Assembly: GCA_025350705.1 (NCBI GenBank)
Contig: JANXXH010000107.1
Coordinates: forward strand, 1 to 33,665
Length of the DNA stretch: 33,665 nt
Reading direction: 5' to 3'
Source of the DNA: Gallionella sp.
GTDB lineage: Bacteria; Pseudomonadota; Gammaproteobacteria; Burkholderiales; Gallionellaceae
Of this stretch, positions 8,455 to 15,513 are shown piece after piece. The notes beneath the pieces were generated by a model. It saw only the letters and a program-made list of their open reading frames with translations, was not told the origin of the DNA and ran no database searches. A program made the position numbers and the translations under genes. Numbering within the stretch: the stretch's first letter is position 1; the number at the start of each line of letters is the position of its first letter.

Positions 8455-10365
8455 TCATTGCGCCATTTCCTCCCCGGGTGCACGGCTGCGGCAATCAGTC
8501 TCGGCACGCGCGGCTTCCTCAAATCGGCCAGTTCGCTTATACACATCCGCAAGCGCGCAATACGCGCGGAAGTCAGGTGGTGTCTGCGTCAATGCGGCAC
8601 GTAAAGGGACCTCCGCTTCAGCAACATTACCCGAGCCCAACAGGGCAAGACCGAGATTCTTGAGGGCTGTCCCGCGCGCGGATTCTGGCAGGTGTTGAGA
8701 TTCGGCTGCAGCACGCAAATGAACGGCTGCTTCTTTATATTTACGAACCTTCAACAGCCATAGACCGGCGTTGTAGTGCACCGGCGCCGCATCAGGAAAT
8801 TGTTTGGACAGAGACTCCCATTCGCCGATGAGCGAGAATCCCATGATCGACCAAAAATTCTTCATGGCCGAATTCCACTTTGCTTGTTCGGGCAACCTGA
8901 TATCCTGCTCGAGTTTCCAGAGTATCGTCATTGCCTCCTGGGGATTGGCGGCCAGAGTCATGCCCCGAACGATTGAATCAGCCTGGATCAGCTCGATCAA
9001 AATATTCCGCGCATCCTGATCCGATATGCTATTGGCGGTCTCAATAGCCTCCCTGCGCAATCCTCTTTTCAACTGCACATAGATGATTTTATGTGCGGCG
9101 GGCAAATAGTATCCGGGATAAGCGCGGATATCGGCATCTGTTAGCGCTTCCAAACTGCGCCAGTCACTTGGCCGCTCTATGGTTTGGACGCTCCACGACA
9201 AAGCCAATACGAGCAACAGCGCCGCGCGCGGCACCGGTTTCAAACGCCATGCCAACGCGACGATCAACATCACGGCCGGCCACACCGCGAGCGCCAACCA
9301 GCGGTCGGAAACCAGCGAAGGCGGCTGATAGGGGATCAGTTGAATGCTGGGCGTGCAGAGCAGAAAAAACACAATGATCGAAAATGTTTCCAGCGATGGT
9401 CGCTTGCGCAACATCACTACAAAACTGGCCACAGCTACCGCAAAAACCACCAACCCGAAAATGACCATGGCAGGAAAGTTCGTATCTTCCAATACCGGAT
9501 AAAAGAAGTGACGGCTCTCCGGGCTGACGGCAAGACGGGCCAGCCAGCCCAGCACAGCTAATGATCGCGTGATCGCCTCAACACCAAAATAGAACGGGAT
9601 CCTTGTCGGGATAATGATTGCGAACACCAGGGCGAGACACGCCGCCAGTAGCAAGCTGGCTAAAGGCCATAACAGTTGGGGACGGCGTCGGCTATGCGTT
9701 GGAATATCGCGCCAGAACATCACCCAAAGTATGGCGATGACCGGCGCCACGGCAAAAGCCGATGCCTTTGAAAGCATCGCCGCCAGCAGCGCCACCAGCG
9801 CTGCGGTTGCATGCGGCACCGAAAGTCCCTGCGCACGTTTTGCACTGATGGCAAACCATAACGCAAGCAATGAGAACAAGGTTGAAAGCACATCTTTACG
9901 CCCGCTGATCCATACCACAGCTTCGGCATGCGAGGGTTGCAGCGCAAACAATGCAGTGACTGCCGCCGCTGCCCATGTCGCACTGGCAATATCCGCCGGG
10001 CGGAAATATCGCCACAAGCTCGAGGTGATGACATAGACCAAGGGCAGGCAAAGCAGATAAAGAATGATGCTGTCCGCCCGAAACGCGGCCGAGTTCAGGC
10101 CGAACAACGTGAAGTCTAACCAGTAGGAAAGCTCGCGCAGCGGAAGGAATTCAGAATAACGATTAAATGGTTCGACAAAGAGACGCCACAGTTCGGTGAA
10201 AGGCAATCCCAACAGCTTGGTATTTTCAGTGATGTATACCGTGTCGTCGGAAATAAAAATATAATTGATCGCCTGCAAGTAGGCGCCGACCGCTATTGCG
10301 GTGCTGACCAATACCAGCGCCAAAGGGGCAAGTTGCCACACCCGGTCAGCAGCGTCTGATTTCAT
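8455..10365 (-). CDS. TMTC-like GT-C glycosyltransferase with TPR tail (paralogue 1)
   Basis: Protein of 636 residues: an N-terminal helix, an acidic first loop (FISDDTVYITEN), EFLPLRELSYWLDFTLFGL, the family hallmark PSHAEAVVWISGRKDVL, a block of membrane helices to about residue 400, and a soluble C-terminal domain ending in two or three TPR-like repeats (ALKNLGLALLGSGNVAEAE, DFRAYCALADVYKRTGRFEEA). The architecture matches TMTC/bacterial PMT-like glycosyltransferases that use polyprenyl-linked sugars on the periplasmic face. It is homologous to the genes at 13564 and 15514. Here the usual His of the HPxH motif is Gln (QPSH), which may change activity. The ATG overlaps the stop of a 46-codon ORF, suggesting translational coupling. 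Confidence 0.85.
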   Translation of the reverse strand: MKSDAADRVWQLAPLALVLVSTAIAVGAYLQAINYIFISDDTVYITENTKLLGLPFTELWRLFVEPFNRYSEFLPLRELSYWLDFTLFGLNSAAFRADSIILYLLCLPLVYVITSSLWRYFRPADIASATWAAAAVTALFALQPSHAEAVVWISGRKDVLSTLFSLLALWFAISAKRAQGLSVPHATAALVALLAAMLSKASAFAVAPVIAILWVMFWRDIPTHSRRRPQLLWPLASLLLAACLALVFAIIIPTRIPFYFGVEAITRSLAVLGWLARLAVSPESRHFFYPVLEDTNFPAMVIFGLVVFAVAVASFVVMLRKRPSLETFSIIVFFLLCTPSIQLIPYQPPSLVSDRWLALAVWPAVMLIVALAWRLKPVPRAALLLVLALSWSVQTIERPSDWRSLEALTDADIRAYPGYYLPAAHKIIYVQLKRGLRREAIETANSISDQDARNILIELIQADSIVRGMTLAANPQEAMTILWKLEQDIRLPEQAKWNSAMKNFWSIMGFSLIGEWESLSKQFPDAAPVHYNAGLWLLKVRKYKEAAVHLRAAAESQHLPESARGTALKNLGLALLGSGNVAEAEVPLRAALTQTPPDFRAYCALADVYKRTGRFEEAARAETDCRSRAPGEEMAQ

Positions 10366-10502
10366 TTCTTTGCACCATAAACATCCGTCTCATAAATCCG
10401 GGACATACCCAAAAAAATGGCTGTCTTAATCAGCTTCGCCATCCATAAAAAAATTTGCATCATGGTTAATCTATACATGGCAAATGACCGGCGTTTCTGC
10501 AT
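10362..10502 (-). CDS. Putative 46-residue small membrane-associated protein
   Basis: A small frame fills the gap between the HAD phosphatase gene and the next GT-C gene almost exactly. Its ATG lies one base after the upstream TGA and its own TGA overlaps the next ATG (ATGA). The product begins MQKRRSF and has a hydrophobic/amphipathic stretch (MQIFLWMAKLIKTAIFLGM). No clear ribosome-binding site is visible, so it would rely on reinitiation. I recognise no family. The tight fit argues for a coupled gene; the short length and missing SD argue against. Confidence 0.38.
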   Translation of the reverse strand: MQKRRSFAMYRLTMMQIFLWMAKLIKTAIFLGMSRIYETDVYGAKK

Positions 10503-10503
10503 T

Positions 10504-11136
10504 TCAGTTTGGGATTTTTCGATAATAAGCATAGTCTGCGCCGGACAATAATTCCTTGTCGCCCCGGCTGTCGCCATAAGCGTATAAAGTGTAGCCGTTC
10601 CTTGCGCCCAGTAATGCTTCTAGCCTGCGGACCTTTTCGATACCAAAACAATTATTTCCCAGCAAGTTTCCGGTGATGATCCCGTCTTCGAGCGTTTCCA
10701 GACGCGAGGCTAGCACATCATCGAATCCCGCCTTCAGTGCCCAAGGTTGAACATAGAGTTCCAGTGATGCGCTGACCACTACGCAACGGTGTCCCAGCTG
10801 TTTGTGCCATTCGAGGCGTTGCAGTGCCTCTTGGCGTAGCAGCCCCGGCATGACATACGATGCGAACCGTTCGCCCTCCTGTTGCAGTTCATCCATGCGC
10901 ATCCCGGCCAGACATTGGATGAATACCCTCTCCTTCGCAACATCATTGCGGATCAAGCCCAGACCGTAACCCGCCAATGTCGGCGACAACACGATCGCAT
11001 GGCGCACAACTGTCGCCGCACCGAGCTTATACAACAGGAACGGCAGCAACGTGTCGCGCCGCGTCAGTGTGCCGTCGAAATCGAAGGCGGCCACCACTGG
11101 TTTATTTGCCGGCTTTTCCGCTTGCGGCGAATTCAC
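10504..11136 (-). CDS. HAD-IB family phosphatase, candidate polyprenyl-phosphoribose phosphatase
   Basis: Soluble HAD-superfamily protein of about 210 residues. It has motif I AAFDFDGTLT (catalytic Asp19 and Asp21 from the GTG start), motif II VVVSASLELYV, and the late acidic motif YAYGDSRGDKELL. This is the phosphoserine-phosphatase-like HAD-IB group. The GTG at 11136 overlaps the stop of the DprE2-like gene (GTGA), so I prefer it to an ATG 69 bases upstream. Mycobacteria need a phosphatase between the phosphoribosyl lipid and the DprE1 substrate; its position directly after the DprE1/DprE2 homologues suggests this enzyme does that step. That role is inferred from context. Confidence 0.85.
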   Translation of the reverse strand: MNSPQAEKPANKPVVAAFDFDGTLTRRDTLLPFLLYKLGAATVVRHAIVLSPTLAGYGLGLIRNDVAKERVFIQCLAGMRMDELQQEGERFASYVMPGLLRQEALQRLEWHKQLGHRCVVVSASLELYVQPWALKAGFDDVLASRLETLEDGIITGNLLGNNCFGIEKVRRLEALLGARNGYTLYAYGDSRGDKELLSGADYAYYRKIPN

Positions 11137-11870
11137 AATTTCATCCGTTTGAAGATCGGTTCCGGGATGTGCCTGATGATCTGCATGATGTAACGCCAGA
11201 ACCACGGCAGGTAAACCACGTCCGCCGATTTGCCCAACGCATGCACGATGCGCTCGCCGATGGCTTGCGGCGAAGCGACCAGGAACAAGCCGGGCAAGCC
11301 ATACGTCATCGCTGTGTCCACGAAACCGGGCTTGACGGTGATGACGCGCACGCCGCTGGGATGCAGGCGGTTACGCAAGCCTTGCAGATACAGACTGAGC
11401 GCACCTTTTGCGGCACCATATACATAGTTGCTCTGCCTGCCGCGATCGCCCGCCACTGAAGAGATGCCGATGATGAATCCGCTCTTCATCGGTTCGAAAT
11501 AGTTCGCGCAGTGGCTGAGAATTGAAGCCGCGCCGGTAAAGTTAGCTGCAATGACTTTTGCACCCACGCTGAAATCGCGCGCCGCCTGCTGGTCGCCGAG
11601 GTAACCGAAGGCCAGTACCACGCCGGAAATTTTGGGCATGGCCGTCACCACGGATTTTAAAAATGCCCCGTGGCTATCAGTCGCTTCTGCGTCGAATAAA
11701 CCGTGATGCACCTCGACACCGTAGCGCAGATGAATATCCGCAGCGATGCGCCGCAATTCATCTGCGTCGCGCGAGGCCAGATACAAGGCGTTGCCTCGCG
11801 CGGCAAAGGCGTTCGCAGTGGCGCGTGCAATGGCCGAGGTAGCACCGAGTATCAACACCGCTTCACTCAC
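11133..11870 (-). CDS. DprE2-like short-chain dehydrogenase (keto-arabinose lipid reductase)
   Basis: SDR of 245 residues. It has nucleotide-binding GATSAIA near the N-terminus, NFTGAAS, active-site ISS (about 136–138) and YGAAK (Tyr151, Lys155), and the C-terminal segment FWRYIMQIIRHIPEPIFKRM, which closely resembles the end of mycobacterial DprE2. DprE2 reduces the 2-keto intermediate made by DprE1 to decaprenyl-phosphoryl-arabinose with NAD(P)H. The start is GTG 11870, supported by GGAGG five bases upstream; it overlaps the end of the DprE1-like gene by eight bases, so the two are translationally coupled, as expected for a two-enzyme epimerase. Confidence 0.9.
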   Translation of the reverse strand: MSEAVLILGATSAIARATANAFAARGNALYLASRDADELRRIAADIHLRYGVEVHHGLFDAEATDSHGAFLKSVVTAMPKISGVVLAFGYLGDQQAARDFSVGAKVIAANFTGAASILSHCANYFEPMKSGFIIGISSVAGDRGRQSNYVYGAAKGALSLYLQGLRNRLHPSGVRVITVKPGFVDTAMTYGLPGLFLVASPQAIGERIVHALGKSADVVYLPWFWRYIMQIIRHIPEPIFKRMKL

Positions 11871-13227
11871 GAGTGCCTCCTATCCCAATTTGACCAACCC
11901 CAAGGCGCCGCGACAAACTGGAGCTGAACCGGTTTTGCGGATCAACGGAATTCTTGATCTTGAGCCACTCGTCATAGCGCGGATACATGGCGCGGAACGA
12001 CTCGGCGGAAAGCCGCGCATCCTTGGCGAGATATACCCGTCCGCCGTACTGCAAAACGACCTCGTCCAGTTTGTTCAGCAAAGTAAACAATCCCTCGTCG
12101 CGGATCGGCATATCCAGCGCCAGGGTGTAGCCCGCCATCGGAAAGGACAGCAGCCCCTTGCCCTGCGCGCCAAAACGTTTCAACACTGCAAGGAAAGAAG
12201 GGCGGCGGCTATCTGACAATTCCTGCAATAATCTTTTGATACCCTCAAACGCGGCCGCCTCCGGAATCACGCACTGGTATTGCACGAAGCCACGCTTGCC
12301 ATACATGCGGTTCCAGTTGCCGATCGCATCCAGCGGATAGAAGTACGGAGCGTAGCCGCTCAGGAACGGCTCTCGCTTGCCGCCCGCCCGCCGGTAATAC
12401 AACGCATTGAATGCGGAGATGCTCATAGGATTCAGCATCAAAGCAGGGAAATTGAACGGGATGGAACGGCTGCGTTTGGGCTTGCCGGGATTTCGAAAAC
12501 CAGGCCGAAACTCTTCCTCTGTCGCATGATGGCCGCACATGGCGATGCCGCGTCCCAGTTGTGCGCCACGAGCCATGCTGTCTATCCACGCGACGGTGTA
12601 GCGGTCATCGAAGGCCGAGTCCTGCATCAGACGAAACAATTGTTCGAGGTTGTCGGCGACATGATGGCGCACCTGCACATAATCGCTGAATATCGGAATG
12701 AGCTTGAGCTTCACTTCGCCGATGATACCGGTCAGCCCCATGCCGCCCACGGTAGCCCAGAACAGTTCCGGTTTTTCGGCGGGTGTACACATCACGTGGC
12801 TGCCATCAGCCAGGATCAATTCGATGCCAAGGACATGGTCGCCGAATGAACCATCGTGATGGTGGTTCTTGCCATGCACATCAGCCGCGACGCAGCCGCC
12901 CAGCGAGACGAATCTCGTTCCCGGCGTAACCGGCAGGAACCAGCCCCTGGGGACGATCACTTCCAGGATTTCTGCCAGCGTCATCCCGGCCTCGGCGCGC
13001 AGGATACCTTTTTGCATATCGAATTCCAGCAGGCGATTGACGCGCTCGGTCAGCAGCACGCGGCCATTCTCATTCAGCGCCGCATCACCATAGCTGCGAC
13101 CCTGACCACGCGCGATCAGCCTGGCAACGTCGGAGCGAAGATCGGCGTAGCGCTCAGGGCGCTCCAGTTCGCAGGTTTGCACCGGGTAACGTCCCCATCC
13201 AGAGAGCGGTGTAATGAGCGTGTGCAT
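11863..13227 (-). CDS. DprE1-like FAD-dependent oxidase (polyprenyl-phosphoribose 2'-oxidase)
   Basis: FAD_binding_4 oxidoreductase of 454 residues. It has ARGQGRSYGD (residues 39–48, FAD pyrophosphate loop), PGTRFVSLGG, the active-site stretch VHGKNHHHDGSFG with His118, FWATVGGMGLTGII, and the C-terminal AKDARLSAESFRAMYPR with Lys402 matching catalytic Lys418 of mycobacterial DprE1. The family oxidises the 2'-hydroxyl of polyprenyl-phospho-ribose. The residue aligning with Cys387, the covalent benzothiazinone target in M. tuberculosis, is Ala370 (TLALDMPI). The gene follows a 336-base non-coding gap and overlaps the DprE2-like gene. Other VAO-family oxidases are less likely because similarity runs over the full length. 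Confidence 0.92.
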   Translation of the reverse strand: MHTLITPLSGWGRYPVQTCELERPERYADLRSDVARLIARGQGRSYGDAALNENGRVLLTERVNRLLEFDMQKGILRAEAGMTLAEILEVIVPRGWFLPVTPGTRFVSLGGCVAADVHGKNHHHDGSFGDHVLGIELILADGSHVMCTPAEKPELFWATVGGMGLTGIIGEVKLKLIPIFSDYVQVRHHVADNLEQLFRLMQDSAFDDRYTVAWIDSMARGAQLGRGIAMCGHHATEEEFRPGFRNPGKPKRSRSIPFNFPALMLNPMSISAFNALYYRRAGGKREPFLSGYAPYFYPLDAIGNWNRMYGKRGFVQYQCVIPEAAAFEGIKRLLQELSDSRRPSFLAVLKRFGAQGKGLLSFPMAGYTLALDMPIRDEGLFTLLNKLDEVVLQYGGRVYLAKDARLSAESFRAMYPRYDEWLKIKNSVDPQNRFSSSLSRRLGVGQIGIGGTRE

Positions 13228-13338
13228 ATCGGTTCGGCAAGCGTTAGTCGCTTTCTCCCTGAAAATATTTTTCGGTAGAACAGCCAGATGCTTGCGGGAG
13301 ACAGTCTGGGGTTTTGCAGTATTGTTGTTTGGCAGACT

Positions 13339-13557
13339 TTAACACGTGTTCTTCAGTAATTGACGTGACTGGCTGGGTAACATAGCACGAAATAAAAAGT
13401 GATGTCGCGCAAAACAAACTGCCTGCCGGCCTTGGCGAAAATCCATTCTTCTCAGATGTTCAAATAAGCCCGGCCAAGCACTCATCACTTCCGCACCAAA
13501 GCGTTTTGCCAGACTATCCGCGATTATCTTCCTGATGAAGAGAACATGGCAACCCAA
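13339..13557 (-). pseudogene. Possible remnant of an sppA C-terminus
   Basis: A 72-codon TTG-initiated frame just after the second TMTC-like gene. Its N-terminal part contains ADSLAKRFGAEVMSA, resembling the C-terminal end of intact SppA in this window (TDRLAKRFGMGAMSA). The DNA matches too: 19 of 22 bases around the shared AAGCGTTTTGCCA, at 13500 versus 17460. The rest shows no similarity. It looks like debris from duplication or rearrangement of the sppA–GT region. The only other feature of the 13228–13563 gap is room for a promoter of the DprE1-like gene. Confidence 0.4.
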
Positions 13558-13563
13558 CTGTAT

Positions 13564-15483
13564 TCACTGCGCAGTTGTTTTGCTTGATATGTGACTGCGG
13601 CATTCGGCCTCGGCACGCGTGGCCTCCTCGAACCGGCTAGTCTGCTTATACAACTCCGAGAGCAAGCAATACGCCCGGAAGTCAGGTGGTGATTGTTGCA
13701 ATGCGGAACGGAGCCGGTCTTCCGATTCTGCAAGATTTCCGATGTTCAGCAAAGCCTCACCAAGACTCTTGAAGGCTGTCCCTCGCACAGCTTCCGGGAG
13801 ACGTTGCGATTCAATCGAAGTACGCAAATGATCTGCCGCGTCTATGTAATTATGGACTTCCATCTTCCACAAGCCAAAGTTGTAACTCACCGATGCGTCG
13901 TTGGTAAATTGCTTGATCAGCAACCCCCATTCGTTTTCAAATGACTCCTGGCTTCTTGTCCAGAAAATATTTACCGGCGAATTCCATTGGGCTTGAACGG
14001 GCTCTTGCCTGAGGTCATGCCCTAATTTCCAAAGTAGATGCATGGCTTCCTCGGGTTTGCCCGTTTCCAGTGTTTTGACGCGAACGACATAGTCCGCCTG
14101 AACGATCTCAATCATGATATTTCGAAACTCGGGAGATGCGATGGTGTTTGCCGTATCAACCGCATCGCGAAACATCCCCTGTTTCAATTGAACAGTACCG
14201 ATTTTATACATCGCTGGCATAAAATAGCCGGGGAAACCGCGCATATCAGCGTCTATTATCGCGTCGAAACTCCGCCAGTCGCTGACACGCACTACTGTTT
14301 GGAAACCCCATGAGAATGAGACGACAACCAATATGACCATACGAGGCACAGGTTTCAATCGCCATAGCAGAGCAACGATCAACAGCATGGCCGGCCACAC
14401 CGCAACAGTTAAAAAGCGGTCTGAAACGAGCGAAGTCGTATAGAAGGAGATCAACTGGGTGTAGGGCATGCACTGAAGCAAAATTGCAAGCAAAGCAAAT
14501 CCCTCCAGAGAGCGTCTGCGCAGGACCAACATCAAGCCGGACAAACCTGCCAGCAAAACCACTATCCCGCAGATAACCATGACCGGAATGTATGTGACAT
14601 CAAGCACTGGGTAAAAGAAATGGCGGCTTTCCGGGCTGACAGCAAGACGGGCCAGCCAGCCCAACACGGCCAGTGCCCGGGTTATTACCTCAACCCCGAA
14701 ATATGCGGGCGCCTTAACTGTGGGCACGCTATTTGATGCAAAGATCAGAACGGCGCTCGCCGCTAAAAATAATATAGCGAAAGGCCACAGCAGCTGTGTG
14801 CGGCGCCTGTGCTGTTCCGGCATATCGCGCCAGAAGATGATCCACAGCATGGCGATGACCGGCGCCACCGCAACCGCTGTTGCTTTCGAGAGCATCGCAG
14901 CCAGCAATGCCAGCAAAGTTGCAGCAGCATATCGTGAGGAGAATCCATGCTCCCGTTTTGCATTCACGGCCAGCCACAGCGCGAACAAGGAGAACAAACC
15001 AGAAAGAACATCTTTGCGGCCGCTGATCCAAACCACGGCTTCTACGTGCGCAGGATGCAGTGCAAACAATACGGTGACTGCCGCCGCGGCCCAGGGCGTG
15101 CTCGCCGCATCCGCCGGGCGGAAATATCGCCACAAGCCCAGCGTGGTAGCATAGACCAACGGCAGGCAAAGCAGATACAGAATGATGTTGTGCAACCGGA
15201 ACGCTGAAGGTGTCAGGCCGAACAGTGCGATGTCGAACCAGTAGGAAAGATCGCGCAGCGGCAAAAACTCAACCGGATTGTATGGCTCGGCAAAAAGCCG
15301 CCATAGTTCGCTCAGATGCAGCCCCAGCAGTTTAGAATTCTCAGGGATGTAATAGAGGTCATCAGAAACCAATGGAAAATTCAGCGCCTGCAAGTAAGCT
15401 GCGACAGCAACCACCGCACCGAGCAGCACTAGAATGCTTGGTACATGGTGCCTCATGCGTGCAGATAAAGGGATTGAATTCAT
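13564..15483 (-). CDS. TMTC-like GT-C glycosyltransferase with TPR tail (paralogue 2)
   Basis: Protein of 639 residues collinear with the 8455 and 15514 products. It has an acidic loop LVSDDLYYIPENSKLLG, EFLPLRDLSYWFDIALFGL, the canonical HPAHVEAVVWISGRKDVL, about ten further helices, then a soluble tail with TPR-like repeats (NIGNLAESEDRLRSALQQ, FRAYCLLSELYKQTSRFEEA). It is expected to transfer a sugar from a polyprenyl-phosphate donor on the outer face of the inner membrane, with the TPRs possibly holding the acceptor. It keeps both the HPxH motif and the complete TPR tail, so it is the best-preserved of the three. It lies 30 bases after paralogue 3. Confidence 0.87.
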   Translation of the reverse strand: MNSIPLSARMRHHVPSILVLLGAVVAVAAYLQALNFPLVSDDLYYIPENSKLLGLHLSELWRLFAEPYNPVEFLPLRDLSYWFDIALFGLTPSAFRLHNIILYLLCLPLVYATTLGLWRYFRPADAASTPWAAAAVTVLFALHPAHVEAVVWISGRKDVLSGLFSLFALWLAVNAKREHGFSSRYAAATLLALLAAMLSKATAVAVAPVIAMLWIIFWRDMPEQHRRRTQLLWPFAILFLAASAVLIFASNSVPTVKAPAYFGVEVITRALAVLGWLARLAVSPESRHFFYPVLDVTYIPVMVICGIVVLLAGLSGLMLVLRRRSLEGFALLAILLQCMPYTQLISFYTTSLVSDRFLTVAVWPAMLLIVALLWRLKPVPRMVILVVVSFSWGFQTVVRVSDWRSFDAIIDADMRGFPGYFMPAMYKIGTVQLKQGMFRDAVDTANTIASPEFRNIMIEIVQADYVVRVKTLETGKPEEAMHLLWKLGHDLRQEPVQAQWNSPVNIFWTRSQESFENEWGLLIKQFTNDASVSYNFGLWKMEVHNYIDAADHLRTSIESQRLPEAVRGTAFKSLGEALLNIGNLAESEDRLRSALQQSPPDFRAYCLLSELYKQTSRFEEATRAEAECRSHISSKTTAQ

Positions 15484-15513
15484 TTTCTCAAGTCACTAAG
15501 AGCGCCACTGTTT

